Program-made: the position numbers and the translations under genes | The notes under the pieces: model-generated | What the model saw: only the letters and a program-made list of their open reading frames with translations | The model's database searches: none | Told to the model about the DNA's origin: nothing | Shown here: piece after piece, positions 19,532 through 27,033 of the stretch | How positions within the stretch are numbered: the stretch's first letter is position 1 | How the letters are laid out: the number at the start of each line of letters is the position of its first letter | NCBI RefSeq assembly: GCF_022952855.1 | Contig: NZ_JALJDX010000186.1 | Span: 1-48,366 of the forward strand | DNA length: 48,366 bases | From: Pseudomonas sp. RGM2987 | GTDB lineage: Bacteria; Pseudomonadota; Gammaproteobacteria; Pseudomonadales; Pseudomonadaceae | Direction of reading: 5' to 3'

Positions 19532-19607
19532 AAAAGTTCAGCTTTTCAGCACTGACCGATCAGTCAGCAATTGCTTTTTGGCGATTGGCCATCTTCGCTG
19601 AACTTTT
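19532..19607. promoter_or_regulatory. 11-bp inverted repeat and near-palindrome upstream of the lipoprotein pair
   Basis: AAAAGTTCAGC (19532-19542) and GCTGAACTTTT (19597-19607) are a perfect inverted repeat with a 54-bp spacer. Inside the spacer, CTGACCGATCAGTCAG (19552-19567) is palindromic except for one C/A pair. The right arm contains the GAACTT of the AlgU-type promoter. The left arm carries the same hexamer on the other strand. Confidence 0.6.
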
Positions 19608-19627
19608 GAAAAAAGCTTCGGGTCACA
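19600..19627 (+). promoter_or_regulatory. AlgU/RpoE-type promoter
   Basis: GAACTT at 19600-19605, a 17-nt spacer and TCACA at 19623-19627 match the AlgU pattern (GAACTT, 16-17 nt, TCtgA). It lies about 115 bp before the DUF4398 gene and would drive it together with the LptF-like gene. In P. aeruginosa, LptF is reported to depend on AlgU, which fits. Confidence 0.7.
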
Positions 19628-19742
19628 CCGAATAACCATGCTGGAACGGTCGTTTGATAAACACGCTTGGGCGCCAGCGCCCACCTAGACGCAATGGCTG
19701 AGGCCCCGGCATGGATCTGTAGTTTTTTTCAGGAGTTTTCCA

Positions 19743-20156
19743 ATGGAGTTGAAGCCTATGAATACCTGCACTGCCAAACCCTCATCCGCAGGCCTGCGTG
19801 GCCTGAAGTTGGCTGCCCTGGCTATCGGTAGCAGCTTCATCCTGGCCGGTTGCGCCGGCAATCCGCCTTCCGAGCAGTACGCGGTGACCCAGTCGGCGGT
19901 CAACAGCGCCGTGAGCGCCGGTGGTACCGAGTTCGCCGCTGTGGAAATGAAGTCGGCCCAGGACAAGCTCAAGCAAGCCGAACTGGCCATGCATGACAAG
20001 AAATACGACGAAGCCAAGCGTCTGGCCGAACAGGCCGAGTGGGACGCCCGCGTCGCCGAACGCAAGGCCCAGGCCGCCAAGGCTGAACAAGCGCTCAAGG
20101 ATTCCCAGAAAGGGGTTCAGGAACTGCGTCAGGAAGGCATGAACAAGGTTCAGTAA
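19743..20156 (+). CDS. DUF4398 lipoprotein (PA3691-like)
   Basis: A 137-residue predicted lipoprotein: the signal peptide ends in LAGC (Cys37, counting from the ATG at 19743), followed by a helical, alanine- and lysine-rich mature part (SAQDKLKQAELAMHDKKY, ARVAERKAQAAKAEQ), the DUF4398 pattern. The ATG at 19743 has an AGGAG site at good spacing; the later ATG at 19758 would give a more compact signal peptide and remains possible. It is followed 48 bp later by an OmpA-family lipoprotein, and the two likely form an operon controlled by the AlgU-type promoter. Confidence 0.85.
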   Translation: MELKPMNTCTAKPSSAGLRGLKLAALAIGSSFILAGCAGNPPSEQYAVTQSAVNSAVSAGGTEFAAVEMKSAQDKLKQAELAMHDKKYDEAKRLAEQAEWDARVAERKAQAAKAEQALKDSQKGVQELRQEGMNKVQ

Positions 20157-20204
20157 CCCGTTCCCGCCACGACGTATTGCCCATTGATAAAAGGACGACA
20201 GACT

Positions 20205-20996
20205 ATGATGCACAAACATTTGATGATGCCCGCCCTGCTCGCCGCTTGCGTAGCGCTGGCCGCTTGCTCCCACGACCCGAACGCTAACCTGGAACAGGCT
20301 CGCACCAACTACAACGGCCTGCAGGCCGACCCGGCCGCCACCAAGGTCGCGGCCCTGGAAACCAAGGACGCCGCCGACTTCCTGGCCAAGGCCGACAAGG
20401 CCTATCTGGACAAGGAAGACGAAGCCAAGGTCGACCAACTGGCCTACCTGACCAACCAGCGCGTGGAAGTGGCCAAGCAGACCATCGCCCTGCGCAACGC
20501 CGAAGCGGCGCTGAAAAACGCCGGCGACGAACGCGCCCGCGCCTTGCTCGACGCGCGTAACGCGCAGATCAAGCAACTGCAGGACAGCCTGAACGCCAAG
20601 CAGACCGAACGCGGTACGCTGGTGACCTTCGGCGACGTGCTGTTTGCCACCAACAAGTCCGACCTGCGTGCCAGCGGCGTATCTAACGTGAATAAACTGG
20701 CGCAGTTCCTCCAGGAAAATCCGGACCGCAAGGTGATCATCGAGGGTTACACCGACAGCACCGGTTCGGATTCCTACAACCAGTCGCTGTCCGAGCGTCG
20801 CGCCAATTCTGTGAGCCTGGCACTGGTGAAAATGGGCGTCGATCCGGCCCGTATCGTGACCCAGGGTTACGGCAAGGAATTCCCGGTCGCCGACAACACC
20901 AGCGTCTCGGGCCGCGCCATGAACCGTCGCGTGGAAGTGACCATTTCCAACGACAACCAGCCCGTCGCCCCGCGTTCGAGCCTGAGCGCCAACTGA
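20205..20996 (+). CDS. lptF: OmpA-family outer-membrane lipoprotein, LptF-like
   Basis: A 263-residue lipoprotein with lipobox LAAC (Cys21). After an alpha-helical, alanine-rich segment (about 30-140, partly DUF4398-like), the OmpA peptidoglycan-binding domain follows: VLFATNKSDLRASG, VIIEGYTDSTGSDSYN, LSERRANSVSLAL and VTQGYGKEFPVADN, including the Asp and Arg that bind diaminopimelate. Two adjacent ATGs (20205, 20208) follow the site AAAGGAC. The symbol comes from recalled synteny with PA3692 (lipotoxin F) and the AlgU-type promoter upstream. A strong terminator follows the stop. Confidence 0.87.
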   Translation: MMHKHLMMPALLAACVALAACSHDPNANLEQARTNYNGLQADPAATKVAALETKDAADFLAKADKAYLDKEDEAKVDQLAYLTNQRVEVAKQTIALRNAEAALKNAGDERARALLDARNAQIKQLQDSLNAKQTERGTLVTFGDVLFATNKSDLRASGVSNVNKLAQFLQENPDRKVIIEGYTDSTGSDSYNQSLSERRANSVSLALVKMGVDPARIVTQGYGKEFPVADNTSVSGRAMNRRVEVTISNDNQPVAPRSSLSAN

Positions 20997-21013
20997 TCGG
21001 CTGAAGGCAACGA

Positions 21014-21047
21014 AAAAGCCCCGCCTGAGCAATCAGGCGGGGCTTTT
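21014..21047 (+). terminator. Intrinsic terminator of the lptF-like operon
   Basis: AAAAGCCCCGCCTGA and TCAGGCGGGGCTTTT form a perfect 15-bp stem with a 4-nt loop. It begins 17 bp after the stop and ends in a T-run. Confidence 0.92.
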
Positions 21048-21069
21048 CATTGGCCGTACACTTCTCCCC

Positions 21070-21159
21070 TGTGGGAGCGGGCTTGCTCGCGAAGGCGATG
21101 TGTCAGTGACCTGTGCATCGATTGACACACTGCATTCGCGAGCAAGCCCGCTCCCACAG
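21070..21159. repeat. Type A REP pair
   Basis: Inverted REP arms flank a spacer containing a weaker inverted repeat (TGTCAGTG and GACACA). It lies between the convergent lptF-like operon and the small membrane-protein gene. Confidence 0.88.
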
Positions 21160-21187
21160 AGGATCACTGACACTCACCTGATACGTG

Positions 21188-21517
21188 TCACGGCTGGAGC
21201 TTCTGCGGCGTCTCCTGCCCCATGCAGCGCACGGCACGTTTCTTCTCGTTGACCAGCACGCCGGTCAGGCCTTTCTGCTCGGTGTCGAACAGCACCAGTA
21301 CGCCGTCGATGCATTGCGCGACCTGGGGCGCCGGCTCCAGGGAGACTTTGTAGTCTTCGCCCGGCACGGTCTTGAGCATGGTGAATTCGTTGAGCCGCAA
21401 CGCATCCTCGGGTTTGGCGAAGTGCAGGTAGCCGTAGTACCACAGCACGGCAACGGTGCCGAGGATGCTGCAGATGCCGGTGATGATCAGGGGGATGGCG
21501 TTACGTTCTTCGCTCAT
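21188..21517 (-). CDS. Small membrane protein (PA3694-like)
   Basis: A 109-residue protein with one membrane helix at about 8-29 (IPLIITGICSILGTVAVLWYY) and a periplasmic or cytoplasmic tail of about 80 residues. The tail has two cysteines in a beta-rich pattern (QVAQCIDGVLVLFD, KRAVRCMGQE) that might form a disulfide. No family is recognised. Its ATG overlaps the upstream hydrolase stop by 4 nt (ATGA), so the two are translationally coupled and may act together at the inner face of the envelope. Confidence 0.75.
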   Translation of the reverse strand: MSEERNAIPLIITGICSILGTVAVLWYYGYLHFAKPEDALRLNEFTMLKTVPGEDYKVSLEPAPQVAQCIDGVLVLFDTEQKGLTGVLVNEKKRAVRCMGQETPQKLQP

Positions 21518-22419
21518 TGCGGGCTCTCTGGGGATTCAACGGGTGATTTCGGATAATTCGGCACTTCTCCCAGGCGGCGCAAGCCGTCGAAATGCTGGGG
21601 ATCGTCGAGGTAGCGCAGCATCACGGTGCGCCAGGTCGGGTCGGCGAAAGTCTGCACGTGCCCGCCGCGGGTCAATTGCAGCACCCTGGGTGGTGGCGCA
21701 GCTTGATACAGGCGGATGCCATTGGAAAGCGGCACGATCGGGTCGTCCAGGCTGTGGTAGATCAGCTTTGGCACATCGGTCAGTTGCGCCACAGAACTGA
21801 TCGCGCTGTCACCGTCCGGCACCAGCCAGGACAGCGGCACCTGGAACGGCCAGGTCAGCCATGACGTACTCAGGGCGAAACGCCCGACATCGCGATAACT
21901 GGCGGGCACGCCGTCGAGCACCAAGGCTTTGAGTTGCCGCTGGCGCTGCGGATGCTCCACCAGGTAATGCACCGCCAGTGCACCGCCCAGGCTCTGGCCG
22001 AGCAGTACCAGCGGCTTGCCCTGGACTTGCGGCGACTGGTCCAGCCAGTTGAACGCGGCGTCGAGATCCTGATAGATCGCCGGCAGGCTCGGCTCGCCTT
22101 CGGACACGCCATAACCGCGGTAGTCGACCATCAACACCTGATAACCCTGCTCCGGCAACCACCAACTGCCGCCCAGGTGCCAGGCCAGGTTACCGCCATT
22201 ACCGTGCAGGTGCAGCACCGTGCCCTTGACCTCGACGCCTTTTTTGACCGGCAGCCACCAACCATGGAGCTTGAGACCGTCGGCGGTGGTCAGGGTCACG
22301 TCACGGTAGTCGAGTCTGGCCCGCTCCGGGGTAAACGGCAGGCCGCGCTCGGGGTAGAACAGCAGCGAACTGCAACCGCTCAGGGCCAGCAGCAGGCAAA
22401 GAATGCCGAGGGTTCGCAT
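21514..22419 (-). CDS. Lipoprotein alpha/beta hydrolase (PA3695-like)
   Basis: A 301-residue serine hydrolase anchored as a lipoprotein (LSGC, Cys16). The alpha/beta-hydrolase core is clear: oxyanion region VLHLHGNGGN, MVDYRGYGVSEG, nucleophile elbow GQSLGG (S143), acid in LDDPIVP (D226), and histidine in RGGHVQTF (H254). It resembles the YfhR/BEM46-like group. The start at 22419 begins the signal peptide directly; the longer in-frame reading crosses a REP repeat and is rejected. The substrate is unknown. Coupled by a 4-nt overlap to the small membrane-protein gene. Confidence 0.88.
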   Translation of the reverse strand: MRTLGILCLLLALSGCSSLLFYPERGLPFTPERARLDYRDVTLTTADGLKLHGWWLPVKKGVEVKGTVLHLHGNGGNLAWHLGGSWWLPEQGYQVLMVDYRGYGVSEGEPSLPAIYQDLDAAFNWLDQSPQVQGKPLVLLGQSLGGALAVHYLVEHPQRQRQLKALVLDGVPASYRDVGRFALSTSWLTWPFQVPLSWLVPDGDSAISSVAQLTDVPKLIYHSLDDPIVPLSNGIRLYQAAPPPRVLQLTRGGHVQTFADPTWRTVMLRYLDDPQHFDGLRRLGEVPNYPKSPVESPESPQ

Positions 22420-22460
22420 CCGGTGAACCTCGTAAAACTTGAAGTTGAAACACAGTCCTT

Positions 22461-22552
22461 TTGTGGGAGCGGGCTTGCTCGCGAAGGCGTCAGGTCGGCT
22501 ACCTAATGGGTGACTGACACACCGTATTCGCGAGCAAGCCCGCTCCCACAAT
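22461..22552. repeat. Type A REP pair
   Basis: Inverted REP arms lie in the 148-bp gap between the QEGLA-family gene and the hydrolase gene, both read leftward. Confidence 0.88.
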
Positions 22553-22567
22553 TGGACAGCGAGATGT

Positions 22568-23845
22568 TTAAAGGATATTGGAATAATCCGCTTCGATCCG
22601 ATCCAGGCTCAGATGGTTCAGGAAGTTGGAGAAGCACATCCAGGCCGACAGCGCGTTCATGTCGCGGAACTGCTCGGGCAGGTACTTGGGCGGTACCACC
22701 AGGCCTTCATCCACCAGTTGCCGCAAGGTACGCATGTCTTCAAGGGTGGTCTTGCCGCAGAACAGCAGCGGCACCTGCTCCAGCTTGCCTTTGCGCACGG
22801 CGAGCTGAATGTAGTTGTAAACCATGATGAAGCCCTTGAGGTAGGACAAGTCTTTGGTAAATGGCAGACCGGTCGGCACCGAGCCACGGAAAACCCGACT
22901 GGCGTTGCCGTAGCTTTCCGCCATCTCGAAGCCTTGCTCACGGAAAAATTCGAAGACCTGCAGGAAGTCGGCGCCCTCCTCGACCATGTGGATCGCACGG
23001 GTGCGGTTGGTGAGTTTGCGCAGCCGACTCGGGTAGGAGGCGAAGGTGATGATCTCCATCAGGATCGCCAGGCCTTCCTGGGTCACGGTGGACGAGGGTG
23101 GGCCCTTGGACAGGAAGGTGCAGATCGGCTGGTTCAGGCCGTTGAGGGTGGTGCCGACGTGCACCAGCCCTTCATGGACCTCCAGGGCGCGCACGTCGCG
23201 CTCGTTGAACATCGCATCGGTGCGGATCTTGATGTAGTCGGCACCCGCCGCCGCGTCGGCCACGATGCCATCGGACTCGAACACGCGGATGGTTTCCTCG
23301 GCTTCGCCGAAGACCCGGTTCAAGCGATGTTGCAGCAGGTTGACGGCCTCCTGGGCGTTGAGCACCTTCGGCTCGTCCTTCAGGTCGCCACGGCCATCGA
23401 TGTTGTTCAGGTAATCGGACAGCATCAGGCCCAGGTCGGCCAGGGTCGGGTCGCCGGCATGGAACGCGTCGGACGCAGCCCCATACAGTTCCTGGGAAAT
23501 CAGCCCGAAATCCTCGGTGCCGCGGGCTTCGAGCATGCGCACCACCATGCGGTACTCCTTGCACATGCGGCGCATGATCTGGCCCACCGGGTTGAACTGC
23601 CCGAGTTGGCGGGTGATGTCGCGCTCGATGTTCTGGAACTCCAGCTTCACTTTGCTGGAATCGAAGGACAGCGGTCGATTGAGGTAATAGTCGCGGTCCA
23701 CCGCAGGCATTTCCTTGCCCTTGGCCTTGAGAAACCCCTTGCGGATGTTCTCGTCCCACTTCACCGCATCGAGGATGCGAATCGGCGTTTGCGCCAGCAC
23801 AATGCGATCGGACAAGGTGCGTATCGTCTGCTGGTAATCGTCCAC
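22568..23845 (-). CDS. QEGLA-motif (DUF1704/TIGR02421) putative metalloprotease
   Basis: A 425-residue cytoplasmic-looking protein of the QEGLA/DUF1704 family. The family is often labelled as modulating flavohaemoglobin expression, without a shown activity. The sequence has an HExxxH metal-site pattern, HEGLVH (H224, E225, H229), and the name-giving QEGLA at 256-260, whose E257 could be the third ligand. The animal DUF1704 relative MATCAP is a zinc carboxypeptidase that removes the last tyrosine from tubulin, so a carboxypeptidase role is plausible here; the target is unknown. The start is GTG at 23845, behind GGAG. It follows the DUF4398-like lipoprotein gene by about 35 bp. Confidence 0.87.
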   Translation of the reverse strand: MDDYQQTIRTLSDRIVLAQTPIRILDAVKWDENIRKGFLKAKGKEMPAVDRDYYLNRPLSFDSSKVKLEFQNIERDITRQLGQFNPVGQIMRRMCKEYRMVVRMLEARGTEDFGLISQELYGAASDAFHAGDPTLADLGLMLSDYLNNIDGRGDLKDEPKVLNAQEAVNLLQHRLNRVFGEAEETIRVFESDGIVADAAAGADYIKIRTDAMFNERDVRALEVHEGLVHVGTTLNGLNQPICTFLSKGPPSSTVTQEGLAILMEIITFASYPSRLRKLTNRTRAIHMVEEGADFLQVFEFFREQGFEMAESYGNASRVFRGSVPTGLPFTKDLSYLKGFIMVYNYIQLAVRKGKLEQVPLLFCGKTTLEDMRTLRQLVDEGLVVPPKYLPEQFRDMNALSAWMCFSNFLNHLSLDRIEADYSNIL

Positions 23846-23880
23846 CCGTAACTCCTGTGAAAAAACGTCTGCCTGCTGCG

Positions 23881-24435
23881 TTATTGGGTTTTGTCCAGCC
23901 GTCGGTAGCGCACGGCCTCGGAGAACACATCGGAATTGGCCGGATCATCGAGGTAACTGAAGACCGCGCCCATGTCGCTGTCCACCAGCACGCCATCACC
24001 TTCATCGCTCGGGTTCGCCTGGCCGCTGAGCCGCTTCTGGCCGATGGCCTGGCTGATCTGTTCCAGGTCCAGGTTGTAGACCACCAACTCCTGCTGATCG
24101 GTCAATTCAAAGCCGGCGATGATGTAATGGCCTCCGAATCGGGCCGGCACCTTGGCCGACAGGTACCAACGACTGCCATGCCGGGACACGGTCAGGGGGA
24201 TGGCTTCGCGCTCCTGAGGTCGGGCCCGGAAGTAGCTGATGGCCTGGTAATGGTGCTTGCTGACCTGGGTGAGCTCAAGGTTCAGCGGCTCGCCCCAGGC
24301 ATTGGTGCTGGTCCAGTGACCGAGCAGGCCCTTAGGCGCGGCTTCGCTGTCGGGCAACGGTGCCTTGAATGACACCAGACAGCCGCTGATCAGCAGCAAG
24401 GAAACGGCCAGTACAACGGCACGCCAGGCTTTCAT
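23881..24435 (-). CDS. Predicted lipoprotein, function unknown (PA3698-like)
   Basis: A 184-residue lipoprotein with signal peptide MKAWRAVVLAVSLLLISGC (lipobox ISGC, Cys19). The mature part is beta-rich, with LLGHWTSTNAWGEPLNLEL, YLSAKVPARFGGHYIIAGF, then LVVYNLDLEQISQAI. No family is recognised with confidence. It lies 35 bp before the QEGLA-family gene on the same strand and is probably co-transcribed with it. A type B repeat sits upstream. Confidence 0.8.
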   Translation of the reverse strand: MKAWRAVVLAVSLLLISGCLVSFKAPLPDSEAAPKGLLGHWTSTNAWGEPLNLELTQVSKHHYQAISYFRARPQEREAIPLTVSRHGSRWYLSAKVPARFGGHYIIAGFELTDQQELVVYNLDLEQISQAIGQKRLSGQANPSDEGDGVLVDSDMGAVFSYLDDPANSDVFSEAVRYRRLDKTQ

Positions 24436-24454
24436 TGGAACTCCCTATGGCAAC

Positions 24455-24586
24455 TGTGGCGAGGGGATTTATCCCCGTTGGGCTGCGCAGCAGCCCCAAA
24501 ACTTGCGACTCAATCAAAATGACGCATTGAGGAGCCAGGTTTCAGGGCCGCTGCGCGCCCCAGCGGGGATAAATCCCCTCGCCACA
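24455..24586. repeat. Type B palindromic repeat pair
   Basis: Inverted copies of TGTGGCGAGGGGATTTATCC face each other, with the common flanks CTGCGCAGCAGCCCC and CTGCGCGCCCCAGCG. They lie between the TetR gene and the lipoprotein gene. Confidence 0.85.
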
Positions 24587-24600
24587 AGGGGGCCTGTGTT

Positions 24601-25317
24601 TCAGACAGACGCCAATACCAGGTGCATGTAGCGGGTCAGGATGCCGAGCATGTCTTCATCGGCCACCGGCTCGGCGCCATTGAGCAAGCCCTGATATTCC
24701 ATCCGTCCGATAATCGCCGTCAACACTTTGGCATCCTGTTGCGGATCACGCGAGCCTAATACCTGGAAAATCTGACAGGTACCTTGCAACAGGATCTGCT
24801 GGTGGGAACGCACCAGTTCAGCCAGCCGCGGGTTGAGCAGCGCTTCCTGGCGAAAGGCCTGCTCGGCCATCAGGTATTCGCGACGGGTGTGCAACTGATG
24901 CTGCACGTAGTCGGCGGCCAGCCGCGCCATATCGTCTGCCAGTTGCGAACGGGATCCGGCGCTGCCGTCCCCGTAGGCGACCATTTCCCGCAGCAGGCCT
25001 TCCTTGTTGGTCCACAGCTTGGCCATGAACGCCGCGCTGCGCTCCACGTACTGGGCGAAGGTATCGGTGAGCAGGTCATCGATATCCTTGAAGTAGTAAG
25101 TGGTGGCCGACAACGGCACACCCGCTTCGGCGGCCACGGCGCGATGGCGCACCGCCCGTACGCCGTCGCGCACCACGATGCGCATGGCCGCGTCGAGAAT
25201 TTCCTGGCGACGCTGCTCACTGCCCTGCCGGCTGGCCTTGCGACCCTGGTATTGAACACTTTCAGCGACAGCCGTGGCGACGCCCGCTGCACCTTCTGAA
25301 GCCATTGCACGATTCAC
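24601..25317 (-). CDS. TetR-family transcriptional regulator (PA3699-like)
   Basis: A 238-residue TetR-family regulator. The N-terminal DNA-binding domain (about 35-85) has RRQEILDAAMRIVVRDGVRA, then AVAAEAGVPLSATTYYFKDI with the recognition helix. The C-terminal part is all-helical. The GTG at 25317 follows GAGGAAA and is preferred; the ATG at 25305 is the alternative. Just upstream, TGATAC and GTACCA (25354-25369) form an imperfect palindrome, a likely autoregulatory operator. Its other targets are unknown; the nearby lipoprotein and QEGLA genes are candidates. Confidence 0.88.
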   Translation of the reverse strand: MNRAMASEGAAGVATAVAESVQYQGRKASRQGSEQRRQEILDAAMRIVVRDGVRAVRHRAVAAEAGVPLSATTYYFKDIDDLLTDTFAQYVERSAAFMAKLWTNKEGLLREMVAYGDGSAGSRSQLADDMARLAADYVQHQLHTRREYLMAEQAFRQEALLNPRLAELVRSHQQILLQGTCQIFQVLGSRDPQQDAKVLTAIIGRMEYQGLLNGAEPVADEDMLGILTRYMHLVLASV

Positions 25318-25353
25318 GACAGGTCTTTCCTCGCTGTTTCACAAGTAACCATT

Positions 25354-25369
25354 TGATACGTTTGTACCA
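25354..25369. promoter_or_regulatory. Putative TetR operator
   Basis: TGATAC-GTTT-GTACCA is palindromic with one mismatch. It lies 37 bp before the GTG of the TetR gene, where it would cover the promoter. Confidence 0.5.
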
Positions 25370-25379
25370 GACAGGCAAT

Positions 25380-25407
25380 AAAAAGCCGCCCTTCCAGGCG
25401 GCTTTTT
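25380..25407. terminator. Intrinsic terminator, lysS end
   Basis: AAAAAGCCGCC, a short CTTCCA loop region and GGCGGCTTTTT form a strong stem ending in a T-run. It lies 11 bp past the lysS stop. lysS and the TetR gene run in the same direction, and the hairpin separates them. Confidence 0.9.
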
Positions 25408-25418
25408 AATTGAAGCAC

Positions 25419-26921
25419 TTACGCTTGAGGCCGCATGTGCGGGAAGAGGATGACATCCCGGATCGACGGTGAGTTGGTCAGCAACATCACCAGGCGATCG
25501 ATGCCGATGCCTTCACCGGCGGTCGGCGGCATGCCGTACTCCAGGGCGCGCACGAAGTCGGCATCGTAGTGCATGGCCTCGTCGTCGCCCGCGTCCTTGT
25601 CGGCCACCTGGGCCATGAAGCGCTCGGCCTGGTCTTCCGCGTCATTGAGCTCGGAGTAGGCGTTGGCGATTTCACGGCCGCCGATGAACAGCTCGAAACG
25701 GTCGGTCACGCTCGGATTTTCATCGTTGCGACGGGCCAGCGGCGAGACTTCGAACGGGTACTGGGTGATGAAATGCGGCTGCTCCAGCTTGTGCTCGACC
25801 AGCTCTTCGAAAATCATCACTTGCAGCTTGCCCAGGCCTTCGAAGCCGAGCACCTTGGCGCCGGCTTTCTTGGCGATGGCGCGGGCCTTGTCGATGTCGT
25901 TGAGGTCATCGGCAGTCAGTTCAGGGTTGTACTTGAGGATCGAGTCGAACACCGACAGACGCACGAACGGCTCGCCGAAGTGGAACACCTTGTCGCCGTA
26001 CGGCACGTCGGTGGTCCCGAGAACAAGCTGCGCCAGCTCGCGGAACAGCTCTTCGGTCAGGTCCATGTTGTCTTCGTAGTCGGCGTAGGCCTGGTAGAAC
26101 TCGAGCATGGTGAACTCGGGGTTGTGCCGGGTCGAAACGCCTTCGTTACGGAAGTTGCGGTTGATCTCGAAGACCTTTTCAAAGCCACCGACCACCAGGC
26201 GCTTGAGGTACAGCTCCGGGGCGATGCGCAGGAACATTTCCATGTCCAGGGCATTGTGGTGGGTCTCGAACGGCTTGGCCGCCGCACCACCAGGAATGGT
26301 CTGCAACATCGGCGTCTCGACTTCGAGGAAGTCACGCTTCATCAGGAAGCTGCGGATGTGGGCGATAACCTGCGAGCGCACGCGGAAGGTCTGGCGCACG
26401 TCTTCGTTGACGATCAGGTCGACGTAGCGCTGGCGATAGCGCTGCTCGGTGTCGGTCAGGCCGTGGTGCTTGTCCGGCAGCGGCCGCAGGGACTTGGTCA
26501 GCAGGCGCACGCTGGTCATTTCGACGTACAGGTCGCCCTTGCCGGAACGGGCCAGGGTGCCTTCGGCGGCGATGATATCGCCCAGGTCCCAGGTCTTGAC
26601 GGCGGCCAGGGTTTCTTCCGGCAGGGTCTTGCGGTTGACGTAGACCTGGATGCGCCCGGTCATGTCCTGGATCACCATGAACGAACCACGGTTGAGCATG
26701 ATGCGACCAGCCACCTTGACTGGAATCGCCGCCTCGGCCAGCTCTTCCTTGGTCTTGTCCACATACTTCTTCTGCAAGGCGTCGCAGTACGAGTCGCGGC
26801 GGAAGTCGTTGGGGAAGGCCTGGCCCTTGGCGCGCTCGGCAGCCAGCTTTTCCTTGCGCAGGGCGATCAGGGAGTTTTCTTCCTGTTGCAGGGCTTGCGG
26901 GTCGAGTTCTAGGTCGCTCAT
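25419..26921 (-). CDS. lysS: Lysyl-tRNA synthetase, class II
   Basis: Charges tRNA-Lys in the cytoplasm. It has 500 residues (usual 500-505). An N-terminal anticodon-binding OB fold (about 65-150, [17 protein letters not shown]) precedes the class II catalytic core: motif 1 around [15 protein letters not shown], motif 2 [19 protein letters not shown], and motif 3 [13 protein letters not shown] near the C-terminus. It follows prfB, the widespread prfB-lysS order; here the 112-bp gap contains a REP element. Confidence 0.97.
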   Translation of the reverse strand: MSDLELDPQALQQEENSLIALRKEKLAAERAKGQAFPNDFRRDSYCDALQKKYVDKTKEELAEAAIPVKVAGRIMLNRGSFMVIQDMTGRIQVYVNRKTLPEETLAAVKTWDLGDIIAAEGTLARSGKGDLYVEMTSVRLLTKSLRPLPDKHHGLTDTEQRYRQRYVDLIVNEDVRQTFRVRSQVIAHIRSFLMKRDFLEVETPMLQTIPGGAAAKPFETHHNALDMEMFLRIAPELYLKRLVVGGFEKVFEINRNFRNEGVSTRHNPEFTMLEFYQAYADYEDNMDLTEELFRELAQLVLGTTDVPYGDKVFHFGEPFVRLSVFDSILKYNPELTADDLNDIDKARAIAKKAGAKVLGFEGLGKLQVMIFEELVEHKLEQPHFITQYPFEVSPLARRNDENPSVTDRFELFIGGREIANAYSELNDAEDQAERFMAQVADKDAGDDEAMHYDADFVRALEYGMPPTAGEGIGIDRLVMLLTNSPSIRDVILFPHMRPQA

Positions 26922-26951
26922 GTCTTTAAGGATTCCATCACAGGTTCGTTG

Positions 26952-26996
26952 CCCCCAGCCTGCGGCTGGGGATCGCGGGCAAGCCCGCTCCCACAG
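26952..26996. repeat. Single type A REP with adjacent hairpin in the prfB-lysS gap
   Basis: CCCCAGCC-TGC-GGCTGGGG is a perfect 8-bp stem at about 26953-26971, followed by one REP copy (26974-26996) without a partner. Both lie in the transcribed gap between prfB and lysS. Confidence 0.75.
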
Positions 26997-27033
26997 GGAT
27001 CGCAGTGTGTCAGTCGATCCCGTGTTGCATCTT

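Noticed and set aside
22420..22551. Extended reading of the lipoprotein hydrolase
   Set aside because: It crosses a REP repeat and would bury the lipoprotein signal peptide.
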